Source of the DNA: Promicromonospora umidemergens
Lineage (GTDB): Bacteria; Actinomycetota; Actinomycetes; Actinomycetales; Cellulomonadaceae
DNA: 64,000 nucleotides
Assembly: GCF_024171995.1 (NCBI RefSeq)
Contig: NZ_JAMTCT010000004.1
Coordinates: 340,153-404,152, forward strand
Direction: 5' to 3'
Positions 1-8,444 of this stretch are shown here, piece by piece (positions within the stretch are counted from its first letter, which is position 1; each line of letters begins with the position of its first letter). A program made the translations under genes and the position numbers. Under the pieces are notes generated by a model that saw nothing but the letters and a program-made list of their open reading frames with translations, ran no database searches and was not told the DNA's origin.

Positions 1-1
1 C

Positions 2-745
2 GCCTCGGGACCGGACGGCTACCTCGACCTGGCCCGGGCCGTGAAGCTGGGCGGCCCCGGCCTGCACCTGCACGCCTTCCGCCCGGCCGAGCTGGCCGAC
101 GGCGCCGCCCGCGCCGGCCTGTCCCTGGCCGACTGGCTCACGGCGCTGCGCGAGGCCGGCGTCGACACCGTGCCGGGCACGGGCGCCCGCATCCTCGACG
201 ACCGGGTCCGGGACCTGCTCACGGGCGGGACCGACATCCCGGCGGAACACTGGGTCGGGCTCGTGACCGCCGCCCACACGGCAGGCCTGCGGTCCACCGC
301 GACGATCGTGTACGGACACGTCGAGTCGGCGCGCGACCAGGTGCGGCACCTCCGCACGCTGGCCCGCGTACAGGACGCGACCGGCGGTTTCACCGAGCTG
401 ATCCCGATGCCGTGGCTACCGACGGAGTCGCCGGTACCGGTCCCCGGCGCACGCGTCGCGACCCTGCGCGAGAGCCGCGCCCTGCACGCCGTGACCCGGC
501 TGCTGCTCGCCGGGCGGATCGACCACGTCCAGGCCGCCTGGACCAAGCTCGGGATGCGCGGGGCGCAGCTCGTTCTCGCGGGCGGCGCCGACGACCTGGG
601 CGGAGTGCTGCTCGACGGCGCCCTGGACCCGGACGCCGGACCCGAGCAGGGCCGCGAGCTGACGGTCGCGGACGTGACGCGGCTCGCCGCCGAGCTGGGC
701 CGGCCCGTACGGCAGCGCACGACCACGTACGAGCAGGTGGGGTGA
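2..745 (+). CDS. fbiC: FO synthase, C-terminal part (5'-truncated)
   Basis: The open frame runs in from the window edge and its last 247 codons are present. They match the CofH half of FO synthase (FbiC), the radical-SAM enzyme that joins a tyrosine-derived radical to the flavin precursor to make the 5-deazaflavin core of coenzyme F420. Recognisable family blocks are HLHAFRPAE, AGVDTVPGTGARIL, a TATIVYGHVES stretch and a DATGGFTELIPMPW stretch. The CxxxCxxC iron-sulfur motif would lie further upstream, outside the window. The stop codon overlaps the GTG start of the next gene (GTGA), so the two are probably translated together. Family assignment is firm. Whether the missing part also carries the CofG half cannot be seen. 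Confidence 0.87.
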   Translation, partial: ASGPDGYLDLARAVKLGGPGLHLHAFRPAELADGAARAGLSLADWLTALREAGVDTVPGTGARILDDRVRDLLTGGTDIPAEHWVGLVTAAHTAGLRSTATIVYGHVESARDQVRHLRTLARVQDATGGFTELIPMPWLPTESPVPVPGARVATLRESRALHAVTRLLLAGRIDHVQAAWTKLGMRGAQLVLAGGADDLGGVLLDGALDPDAGPEQGRELTVADVTRLAAELGRPVRQRTTTYEQVG

Positions 746-2238
746 CGGGCACGGCGGACCAGCGGACGGCCGCGGCCGCACCAACCGACGTGGACGTGGC
801 CGTCGTGGGCGCAGGCCTCGCCGGGGTCGGCCTCGGGGCACGGCTCCGGCGCGCCGGGCGCACCGGCTTCGCGGTCCTGGAGCGGGCCGACGACGTCGGC
901 GGGACCTGGCGCGACAACGTGTACCCGGGCGTCGCGTGCGACATCCCGAGCGCCCTGTACTCCTACTCCTTCCTGCCCCAGCCGGCCTGGTCGCGCGTGT
1001 TCGCGCCGGGCGCCGAGATCCACCGGTACGTCCAGGACGTCGCACGGGCCGAGGGGCTGGCCCCGCACCTGCGCCTCGGCACCGCGCTCACGGGCGCCCG
1101 CTGGCACGACGACGAGGCGGCGTGGCACCTGACGACGTCCCGTGGCCCGCTGACCGCCCGGGCGCTGGTGACGGCCGTCGGCCGGCTCAGCGAGCCGCGC
1201 GTACCCGACCTCCCGGGGCTCGGCGGCTTCCCTGGCCGCGTGTTCCACTCCGCCCGGTGGGACCGGGACCTGCCCGCAGGACTGCGGGTCGGCGTGGTCG
1301 GCACGGGTGCCAGCGCCGTCCAGCTCGTGCCCGAGCTGGCGCGCCGCGCGGCGTCCGTCGTCGTGCTGCAGCGCACGCCGCCGTGGGTGCTGCCGCGCGG
1401 CGACCGGGCGTACGCGCCCGGCGAGCCCCGGCCGGACCGGGCGGCGCTCGCGGAGGAGGCCGACCGGCTGTTCGCCGCACGCCTGGCGGGCTCCCCGGCG
1501 GAGGCCGAGCTGCGCGAGCGCGCGGAGGCGCACCTGCGCGCCCAGGTGCCGGACCCGGCACTGCGGGCGCTGCTCACCCCTGACTACGCGGTGGGCTGCA
1601 AGCGTGCGCTGTTCAGCGACGACTGGTACCCGGCGCTCCAGCAGCCGCACGTCACGCTGGAGGCGAGCGCGCCGGTCTCGGTCGATGGCTCGGTGCTGGT
1701 CGCGGCGTCCGGCGCGCGGTACGAGGTGGACGTCCTGGTGCTCGCCACGGGGTTCGAGACCACGCGTCCGCCGTTCGCGCACCTGGTGGCGGGCCGCGAC
1801 GGGCAGCTGCTCGCCGACCACTGGGCCGACGGCATGACCAGCCACGCGTCGACGGTCGTGCACGGGTTCCCGAACCTGTTCGTGCTGGACGGCCCCAACG
1901 CGGGGCTCGGCCACCACTCCGCCCTCGAGGTGATCGAGGCGCAGATCGACTACGTGCTCGGCGCGCTCGACCACCTGGACCGGGTCGGCGGCCCGCTGGA
2001 GGTGTCCGCTGCGGCCGAGGCCGCGTACACGCGGGAGATCGACCGGCGGGCCGCCGACACCGTGTGGCTGCGCGGCGGGTGCCGCAGCTGGTACGTGGAC
2101 GAGCGCTCGGGGCGGCTCACGCTGCTCTGGCCGGGCCGGGCGGCGGAATACCGCGGGCGGTTCGCCCGGTTCGACCCGGCCCCGTTCGCCCGCGCTGCGG
2201 GGCACGCGGCGGGTCAGCCCGAGGCAAGGCCGTTCTGA
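742..2238 (+). CDS. Baeyer-Villiger-type flavin monooxygenase
   Basis: A 498-residue class B flavoprotein monooxygenase. The FAD-binding GAGLAG motif is at residues 23-28, followed by the VGGTWRDNVYPG block typical of Baeyer-Villiger monooxygenases. The family fingerprint F-x-G-x-x-x-H-x-x-x-W is present as FPGRVFHSARW, and a second Rossmann motif (VVGTGASAV) should bind NADPH. The family inserts oxygen next to a ketone or hydroxylates heteroatoms; the substrate cannot be read here. The GTG start at 742 overlaps the stop of the FO synthase gene and leaves a normal N-terminus, so longer upstream starts are unlikely. The 3' end overlaps the convergent response-regulator gene by 25 bp. Confidence 0.88.
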   Translation: MTGTADQRTAAAAPTDVDVAVVGAGLAGVGLGARLRRAGRTGFAVLERADDVGGTWRDNVYPGVACDIPSALYSYSFLPQPAWSRVFAPGAEIHRYVQDVARAEGLAPHLRLGTALTGARWHDDEAAWHLTTSRGPLTARALVTAVGRLSEPRVPDLPGLGGFPGRVFHSARWDRDLPAGLRVGVVGTGASAVQLVPELARRAASVVVLQRTPPWVLPRGDRAYAPGEPRPDRAALAEEADRLFAARLAGSPAEAELRERAEAHLRAQVPDPALRALLTPDYAVGCKRALFSDDWYPALQQPHVTLEASAPVSVDGSVLVAASGARYEVDVLVLATGFETTRPPFAHLVAGRDGQLLADHWADGMTSHASTVVHGFPNLFVLDGPNAGLGHHSALEVIEAQIDYVLGALDHLDRVGGPLEVSAAAEAAYTREIDRRAADTVWLRGGCRSWYVDERSGRLTLLWPGRAAEYRGRFARFDPAPFARAAGHAAGQPEARPF

Positions 2239-2882
2239 TAGGCCCAGACCACCGTCTGCACCCGGTCCCGCGTGCCCACCTTGGCCATCGCCCGGCCGAG
2301 GTGCGACTTCACGGTGCTCGTCTCCACGACGAGCTCCTTCGCGATCTCCGCGTTCGACAGCCCGCGGGCGAGCTGCCGCACGATCTCGGCCTCCCGAGCC
2401 GTGAGCTGCGCCGCCGCGTCGACGGCAGGGGCGGGCGGAGCCTTGCGGCGGGCGAACTCGGTGATCACCCGGTGCGTCACCGCCTGGTCGATCAGGCCGT
2501 GCCCGTCGGCGAGCCGCCGGACGGCGTCGATCAGCTCCTCCGGCTCGCAGTCCTTGAGGATGAACCCGCCGGCCCCGGCCTCCAGCGCACCGAAGACGTA
2601 CTCGTCGAGGTCGAACGTGGTCACGACGAGCACGACGGGCGTCGTCGAGCCCGCCGCACCAGGACCGCCGGCCACGATCTCGCGCGTCGCGGCCAGGCCG
2701 TCGCCGCCGGGCATGCGCACGTCCATGCAGACGACGTCGGGGCTGTGCCGGCGGGCGAGCTCGACCGCCGTCCGACCGTTCGAGGCCTCCGCGACCACCT
2801 CGATGTCGTCGGCCTGCTCCAGGAGGAACCGGAAGCCCGCCCGGACCACCGCCTGGTCGTCGACGAGCATGACCCTGATCAT
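2214..2882 (-). CDS. NarL/LuxR-family response regulator
   Basis: A 222-residue two-component response regulator. The receiver domain (about 1-120) has the acidic pair in MLVDDQ, the phospho-acceptor aspartate in CMDVRMPGGDG and the conserved lysine in ILKD. The C-terminus carries a LuxR helix-turn-helix (LTAREAEIVRQLARGLSNAEIA ... STVKSHLGRAMAKV), so it is a DNA-binding transcription regulator. Its ATG overlaps the kinase stop codon (ATGA), which marks the pair as cognate. It is the last gene of the serine hydrolase-kinase-regulator operon. Target genes are unknown. Confidence 0.93.
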   Translation of the reverse strand: MIRVMLVDDQAVVRAGFRFLLEQADDIEVVAEASNGRTAVELARRHSPDVVCMDVRMPGGDGLAATREIVAGGPGAAGSTTPVVLVVTTFDLDEYVFGALEAGAGGFILKDCEPEELIDAVRRLADGHGLIDQAVTHRVITEFARRKAPPAPAVDAAAQLTAREAEIVRQLARGLSNAEIAKELVVETSTVKSHLGRAMAKVGTRDRVQTVVWAYQNGLASG

Positions 2883-4228
2883 CCCTGTCCTCCTTCGGTG
2901 AGCGCGGGCGTGTCCGCAGCACCCTGCGACACCGTACTCCCGGGCTCGTGGTGGAGCGGCAGCGTCAGCAGGACCCGCCATCCGCCGGACGGCGTGACGC
3001 CGGTCGTGAGCGTGGCGCCGACCAGCTGCGCCCGCTCCCCCATCCCGATCAGCCCCATACCCCGGCGCGTCGAGTCCGTCGGCGTGCCGTCGACGACCGG
3101 CTCGTTGACCACCTCGAGCGACACCTCCCGCTCGCCGAACCGCACCGCCATCCGCAACGCCGCGCCGGGGGCGTGCTGACGCGCGTTCGACAGCGACTCC
3201 TGGGCCACCCGGTAGAACGCGGCGTCCGCGATAGGGGCGAGCTCGCGAGGCCTGCCCGCACGGACCAGGTCCACGGTGGTACCCAGCGTGCGGGCCGTCC
3301 GCAGCAGGCCGTCGAGCGCCGCGAGCCCGGGCGGCGGCGCGTCGTGCCCGTCGTCCTCCACGCTCGGGCGCTCGCGGAGCACCCCGACGATCAGGCGGAG
3401 GCTGTCGAGCGTCTCCTTGCCCTGACCCCGGATCCACGCGGTGCCCTTCTTCGCTGCCGCCGGGTCGCTGTCGATCTGCCGCTCGACGGCGGCCGCCTGC
3501 ACGACCAGGCCGGACAGGTGGTGCGCGGCGACGTCGTGCAGCTCCCGGGCCATCCGGGACCGCTCGGCGACGATGGCCGCCCGGGTGGTCGCCTGCTGCG
3601 TCCGCACCAGGTCTGCCGCTCGCAGCCGGAGCAGGTCGACGTAGCTGCGGCGGGTCGCCACCGCGCCACCGACCAGCGCCCCGACGACGTACGCGACCAG
3701 GCCCTGGAAGAGGTTGACGGCGACGGGCAGCAGAGGGCTGACACCCGCAGCCGCGCTGACCACGAGTGCCGCGAACACTCCCACCGCGACCGCCGCGCTG
3801 GTGATCGCGACGGCGCGGCGGGGCGGCAGGAGCGTTCCGACGGTGTAGGCGGCGATGAACTGCGGTATGCCGCCGTTCGACATCTCGGGCGGAGTCGCCG
3901 CGATGATGGCGACCTGGCACGCGACGACGAGGCCAAGGCAGAGGAGCGGCCGGACCCGGCGCACGACGAGCGGCAGCGCCTGGGCGCACGAGACGACCGC
4001 GAGCACGACGCCCTGCGCCGAGCCGATCTCGACACCCTCGATCGCGAGCACGATCTCGAAGAGCACTGCCATCATGCCGGCCGTCACGAGCATGACCAGA
4101 GCGGCCAGCAGGCCGTCCTGCGCGAGCCGCCCGGTCACGCCGAGCCGATCGAGCATCGAGCCGAGCCGGCTCGTACGCGGCGGGACGGTTACGTCGTCGA
4201 ACACCGCGGGGCCGTCCGTCGTGAGCAT
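2879..4228 (-). CDS. Membrane sensor histidine kinase (HisKA_3 type)
   Basis: A 449-residue sensor kinase. The N-terminal half contains about five to six hydrophobic segments (roughly residues 35-200) with no large extracellular loop, so it probably senses a membrane-associated signal. The phospho-acceptor histidine is in the ARELHDVAAHHLSGLV motif typical of HisKA_3 kinases. The ATPase domain shows SLSNARQHAPG (N box) and GMGLIGM (G box). The ATG at 4228 lies two bases after the stop of the membrane-tailed serine hydrolase. Its stop overlaps the response regulator start. Phosphotransfer to that regulator is the obvious inference; the stimulus is unknown. Confidence 0.92.
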   Translation of the reverse strand: MLTTDGPAVFDDVTVPPRTSRLGSMLDRLGVTGRLAQDGLLAALVMLVTAGMMAVLFEIVLAIEGVEIGSAQGVVLAVVSCAQALPLVVRRVRPLLCLGLVVACQVAIIAATPPEMSNGGIPQFIAAYTVGTLLPPRRAVAITSAAVAVGVFAALVVSAAAGVSPLLPVAVNLFQGLVAYVVGALVGGAVATRRSYVDLLRLRAADLVRTQQATTRAAIVAERSRMARELHDVAAHHLSGLVVQAAAVERQIDSDPAAAKKGTAWIRGQGKETLDSLRLIVGVLRERPSVEDDGHDAPPPGLAALDGLLRTARTLGTTVDLVRAGRPRELAPIADAAFYRVAQESLSNARQHAPGAALRMAVRFGEREVSLEVVNEPVVDGTPTDSTRRGMGLIGMGERAQLVGATLTTGVTPSGGWRVLLTLPLHHEPGSTVSQGAADTPALTEGGQG

Positions 4229-4230
4229 CG

Positions 4231-6291
4231 TCAGTACGATACAGACGGCGCGAGCAGCCGGAGCTCGAAGGCGAGCCAGGCGGTCCCCGCCAGGGCCAGC
4301 ACCACGAGCGCCAGGCCGAGGATGCGGCGCCAGCCGTGCCGGTGCCGGACGGCGCCGACGAGCTGCAGCACGGCCGGGACCAGCCCGAGCACGCCGATCC
4401 CCTGCAGCACCTGGTTCTGGCGCAGCGAGAACTCGGAGACGTCCACCAGGTTCATCACGGTCATGACGGTGACGGTCCAGCCTGCCAGGGCCAGCACCGC
4501 GGAGACCACACCGACCTTCGCGAGGATCCGGGTCACGCGCCCGGTGCCCTCGGGGAGGGACCGGTGCCGTACGCGCCGGACGATCGCACCGACCGGCCAT
4601 GCGACGGCCGTCACGAGCAGGATCAGCGCAGACACCCCGAGCACCGGGAGCACCACGGAGGGAACCCGCTCGGGCTGGGACGGGAGGAGGGCGAAGGCAC
4701 CCTCGTACCCGATGGCCTCGACCTCGCCGTCGGCGACCCGCATGGCGATGGTGCGCTGACCGCCGACCTCACGCCAGACCCAGGGCTCCACCTCCTCGTA
4801 CAGGGCGGGTGACGCGCTGGCGGGACCGGGGGTGAGCAGCAGACGGCCGTCGTCCCGCGCGGTGACCTGAGTAACGCTGAAGGCGTCGAGCGCCGCGAGG
4901 AACGTGCTGTGCATGCTGCGGGAGGCGACGTAGCTGCCCTCGGCGATGGCCGCGTGCTCCTTGGTCGTCGCCTCGTCGACGGTGCCGGCCGCCGGAGCGG
5001 TGTCCGCGGGGAAGTAGCGGTCCGTGAAGCCCTCCAGCACGGCCCTGCGCAGCTCGAGCGTGGCGTAGCCGGTGGCGCCGGTGCTGTTGAACGAGACGAA
5101 GATCCCTGTGCGCTCCTCCGGGTAGATCTGCAGGTGCGAGTGGAAGTAGTTGGTGTCGCCGCCGTGGCCGACGATCCGGTGCCCGTTGCGGCTCTCGTCG
5201 AAGAACCCGAGCGCCATCCGCGGGGCCGCCGCCAGGTTGCCGAGGGAGCTCTCGTCGAGCGCCGGAGTGTGCATGAGCTCGAGCGTCGCGGGCTCGAGGA
5301 GCGATCCAGCGCCCGGCTCGCCCAGCTGGGCCAGCATGAAGCGTGCCATGTCGGGCGCCGAGGCGGTCAGCGCCCCGGCAGGCGATGACCCGACGATCTC
5401 GAACGGCCCGGGGCCCCCCGCCGACGTGTCGTACCCCTGCGAGATCCGGTCGCTCAGCGCGTCGGGCAGCGGCTGCTCGAAGGTCGACGACGTCATCCCG
5501 GTCGGCTCGAAGATGTTGCGCTCGACGTACTCCTCGAACGGCACGCCGCTGACGTGCTCGACGATGTAGCCGGCCAGCGCGTTGCCGTAGTTGGAGTAGG
5601 CGGGGACGGTACCCGGCTCGTAGATCTGCTCCGGCGGCTCCTCGACGAGGCTGTCACGAAGTACCGGCGAGACGTCGCCCGAGCCGATGATGCCGCCGAT
5701 CCGCTCCTCGAAGCCCGCGGTATGGGTGAGCAGGTGCCGCAGCGTCATCGGCTCGTCGAAGTTCCGCGGCACCTCGAAGTCGAGGTACTCGCCGATGTCG
5801 GTGTCCAGGTCGACGTCGCCGCTCTCGACGAGCTGCATCGCGGCGGTGGCGGTGAACAGCTTCGATACCGAACCGGGGCGGAACAGCGTGCTCTCCGGGT
5901 CGATCAGGACGGCCTCGCCGCCCGTCGTGCCGGTGTCGGAGTGGCCGTAGCCGCGGGTGGTGACCACCTTGCCGTCGTCGACGACGGTGACGACGCCGCC
6001 GGCGATGCCTGCGCTCTCCAGCGCGGCGGGCAGCATGCCGTCGAGCCAGGCGTCGACGTCGGTCCGGTTCAGGGTGTGCTCGCCGGCCGGGGCGAAGATG
6101 GGCGGGGCCGGCGCCGGCTCGATGGTGCTCGACTCGGCGGCAGCCGCGCTCGGGGCGCCGGCCGCGACGGTCACGGCGAGCATGCCGAGGGTCGCGAGCG
6201 CCGCGAGACCACGTCGGCCGGGCTGCCTCGGGCGGCTCTGCGGGCGGTGTTCCGACCGCTCGGCGGGTGTGTGGTCAATGGACGAGTACAT
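4231..6291 (-). CDS. Exported S12-type serine hydrolase with membrane tail
   Basis: A 686-residue beta-lactamase/class C-like serine hydrolase. A twin-arginine-poor but clear signal region (about 25-55, LAALATLGMLAVTVAAG) precedes the enzyme domain. The catalytic SxxK is seen in RPGSVSKLF, the YxN in AYSNYGN and the HxG-like element in VGHGGD. The C-terminal third has four or so hydrophobic segments, so the enzyme is tethered to the outer face of the membrane. The ATG at 6291 has GAGGAG 8 bases upstream, which decides against a longer start. Relatives include penicillin-binding-protein-like esterases and peptidases; the substrate is unknown. It heads an operon with a sensor kinase and response regulator, suggesting a cell-envelope role. 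Confidence 0.88.
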   Translation of the reverse strand: MYSSIDHTPAERSEHRPQSRPRQPGRRGLAALATLGMLAVTVAAGAPSAAAAESSTIEPAPAPPIFAPAGEHTLNRTDVDAWLDGMLPAALESAGIAGGVVTVVDDGKVVTTRGYGHSDTGTTGGEAVLIDPESTLFRPGSVSKLFTATAAMQLVESGDVDLDTDIGEYLDFEVPRNFDEPMTLRHLLTHTAGFEERIGGIIGSGDVSPVLRDSLVEEPPEQIYEPGTVPAYSNYGNALAGYIVEHVSGVPFEEYVERNIFEPTGMTSSTFEQPLPDALSDRISQGYDTSAGGPGPFEIVGSSPAGALTASAPDMARFMLAQLGEPGAGSLLEPATLELMHTPALDESSLGNLAAAPRMALGFFDESRNGHRIVGHGGDTNYFHSHLQIYPEERTGIFVSFNSTGATGYATLELRRAVLEGFTDRYFPADTAPAAGTVDEATTKEHAAIAEGSYVASRSMHSTFLAALDAFSVTQVTARDDGRLLLTPGPASASPALYEEVEPWVWREVGGQRTIAMRVADGEVEAIGYEGAFALLPSQPERVPSVVLPVLGVSALILLVTAVAWPVGAIVRRVRHRSLPEGTGRVTRILAKVGVVSAVLALAGWTVTVMTVMNLVDVSEFSLRQNQVLQGIGVLGLVPAVLQLVGAVRHRHGWRRILGLALVVLALAGTAWLAFELRLLAPSVSY

Positions 6292-6443
6292 CGTCGCGCT
6301 CCTCGCGCTCGGCAGGTGTTCGGGCTGGTCCGGAGGCTTTCTTCCGGACGACCCAAGCCTGTCGAGATACCCGCTGGGCCACATCGGCCGCGAGCACGCA
6401 CTTCACCTACGACCTTTGGCGGAGGCGGGCCCACCGCGACGAG

Positions 6444-7205
6444 TCAGTGGGCCGCGTAGCCGCCGTCGACCAGGTGATAGCTGCCGGAGACGAAGGACGC
6501 CTCGTCACTGAGGAGGAAGAGCGTCAGCGCCGCGACCTCCTTGTCCGTCCCGAGCCGCTTGGCGGCGTGCTCGTTCTCGAGCGCGGTGAGCGCCTCCGCG
6601 CTCAGCGAGGACCGTACGAGCGGGGTGTCGATGAACCCTGGGCCGACGGCGTTGGTCCGAACGCCCTGCTCCGTGTACTCGAGCGCGGCCACCTTGGTCA
6701 GCCCGACGAGCGCGTGCTTGCTGGTCACGTACGCCGCGTTCTCCGCGATGCCCACGGAGCCGAGCACCGAGGCCATGTTCACGATGGCGCCGCCGCCTGC
6801 CGCCACCATGGCGGGGAGCTGGTAGCGCAGGCCGTAGAAGACGCCGTCGAGGTCGACCGCCCGCACGCGGTCCCATGCCTCGATGTCGTAGTCACCGATC
6901 TTGGCGGGTGGTGCGCCGATGCCCGCGTTGTTCACGGCGAGGTGCAGCGCCCCGTACTGCTCGACGGCGAGGTCGACGGCGGCGCGCGACTGGTCGGGGT
7001 CGGTGGTGTCCTGCTCGAAGGCCACCGCTGCGCCGTCGGCGGCGGTGATCTCGTCGACCACCTGCTGCGCGCTGTCGAGCTTGATGTCGGTGACCACGAC
7101 GGAGGCGCCATCGGCGGCGAGCTGCCGGGAGATCTCCGCACCGATACCGCTGCCGCCGCCCGTGACGATCGCTGCCTTGCCCTGGAACCTGTTTCCCGTC
7201 GTCAT
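6444..7205 (-). CDS. Short-chain dehydrogenase/reductase
   Basis: A 253-residue classical SDR. It has the TGGGSGIG cofactor motif near residue 15, the structural NNAG motif, the catalytic serine region (NMASVLGSVG) and the YVTSK active-site tetrad element. The acidic residue after beta-2 (VTDIK) favours NAD(H) over NADP(H). The ATG at 7205 is preceded by GAGGAG with 8 bases spacing; a GTG three codons earlier overlaps that ribosome site and is rejected. The substrate cannot be inferred. It stands alone, transcribed away from the nickel permease. Confidence 0.92.
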   Translation of the reverse strand: MTTGNRFQGKAAIVTGGGSGIGAEISRQLAADGASVVVTDIKLDSAQQVVDEITAADGAAVAFEQDTTDPDQSRAAVDLAVEQYGALHLAVNNAGIGAPPAKIGDYDIEAWDRVRAVDLDGVFYGLRYQLPAMVAAGGGAIVNMASVLGSVGIAENAAYVTSKHALVGLTKVAALEYTEQGVRTNAVGPGFIDTPLVRSSLSAEALTALENEHAAKRLGTDKEVAALTLFLLSDEASFVSGSYHLVDGGYAAH

Positions 7206-7377
7206 GCTGCTCACTCCTCGGCGCTCTGGTCCGACGGCGCGCGCCGTCCCCTCAGTTCTAACCCGCGACGGGCTCGGTCACCTGCGGGCGTCGTCGTGCC
7301 GGGCGCTCCTGGCGCCGCGGCAGAGCGCCGGTGGGACGCCGGCGGTAGCGTCGACCTGACGAGCTCCCGGAGGACGT

Positions 7378-8427
7378 ATGGCCCACGGCACGCCGAGCGA
7401 TCGGCACCCGAACCTTGCGCCCCGACCCGAGGGCCGGAGCGTGGCCGTCCCCGTCATCGTCGCGCTCCACGTGGCCGGGATCGGTGGCCTGGCCGCCGCC
7501 CTGCTTGTGGCTGGCGGCACCGGGGCGATCACGGTGGCCATGGGGCTGGCGGCCTATGCGCTCGGGCTCCGGCACGCGTTCGACGCCGACCACATCGCGA
7601 CCATCGACAACACGACGCGCAGGCTGGTTCGCGCGAACCGGGACGCACGCGGCGTCGGGCTCTGGTTCTCGCTGGGACACTCGACGGTGGTGCTCGCCGC
7701 CGCCCTGCTCCTCGCGCTCGGTGTGCACGCCCTGGCGCCGATGCTCGGCGACGAGTCGTCACCGCTGCGCAGGGCCACGGGCGTCTGGGGGCCGCTCGTC
7801 TCCGGGACGTTCCTCCTGGCCATCGCCGCGGTCAACATCGTCATGCTGCGCCACGCGCTGCGCAGGCACCCGCACCAGCACGCCGGTGGGCCGGTCACCT
7901 GGTTGCTGCGCCGGTTCGGGTGGTCCACGGAGAAGCCGGCCCGGATGTACGTCGTGGGGCTGGTGTTCGGGCTCGGGTTCGACACGGCCACGGAGATCGG
8001 CCTGCTGGCGATCACGGCGTCGGCCGCCCTCGGTCAGGTCGCGTGGTACTCGACCCTGCCGCTCGCGGTGCTCTTCGCCGCGGGGATGTCGATGCTGGAC
8101 TCGGCTCAGGGGGCGGTGGCCCTGCGCGTCTACACGCACGCCGAGACCGGCAGGGCCACCGGAGCCACCGGAGCCACCGGGCAGGGGCGCACCCGGGTGC
8201 GCTACGACGTCGTCGTCACGGGTGTGTCCGCGTTGGCCGCGCTGGGGATCGGCACGGTGACGCTGGTGCAGGTCGCCGTCGAGCACGCCCCGTGGCTCGG
8301 CTGGATCCCGGGAGCCTCCGTTCGCCTCGAGCCCTTCGGGATCGTGCTCACCGTGGTGCTACTGGTGGCCTGGAGCGTGGGGATCTTCCTCAGCTCTCCC
8401 CGGCGGAGCAGTGGGCCGACGGTCTGA
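7378..8427 (+). CDS. NiCoT-family nickel/cobalt permease
   Basis: A 349-residue integral membrane protein with about eight hydrophobic segments. All NiCoT signatures are visible: the RHAFDADHIATID motif in the second helix, the FSLGHSTVV motif and the FGLGFDTATE motif. The histidine-rich HPHQH loop after the fourth helix may be a metal-handling segment. Such secondary transporters import Ni2+ and/or Co2+ for urease, hydrogenase or cobalamin enzymes; none of these is in the window. The ATG is preceded by GGAGG at good spacing. A short repeated GATGATG stretch (near residue 260) lies in a cytosolic loop. Confidence 0.93.
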   Translation: MAHGTPSDRHPNLAPRPEGRSVAVPVIVALHVAGIGGLAAALLVAGGTGAITVAMGLAAYALGLRHAFDADHIATIDNTTRRLVRANRDARGVGLWFSLGHSTVVLAAALLLALGVHALAPMLGDESSPLRRATGVWGPLVSGTFLLAIAAVNIVMLRHALRRHPHQHAGGPVTWLLRRFGWSTEKPARMYVVGLVFGLGFDTATEIGLLAITASAALGQVAWYSTLPLAVLFAAGMSMLDSAQGAVALRVYTHAETGRATGATGATGQGRTRVRYDVVVTGVSALAALGIGTVTLVQVAVEHAPWLGWIPGASVRLEPFGIVLTVVLLVAWSVGIFLSSPRRSSGPTV

Positions 8428-8444
8428 GCGCCTATCCTCCGGAC

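Noticed and set aside
19..2922. Long minus-strand frame opposite FO synthase and the monooxygenase
   Set aside because: Arg/Pro-rich with no motif; the plus strand has recognisable enzymes in the same place.
2948..4759. Plus-strand gene opposite the sensor kinase
   Set aside because: No motif and shadow-type composition; the minus strand has H, N and G boxes of a kinase.
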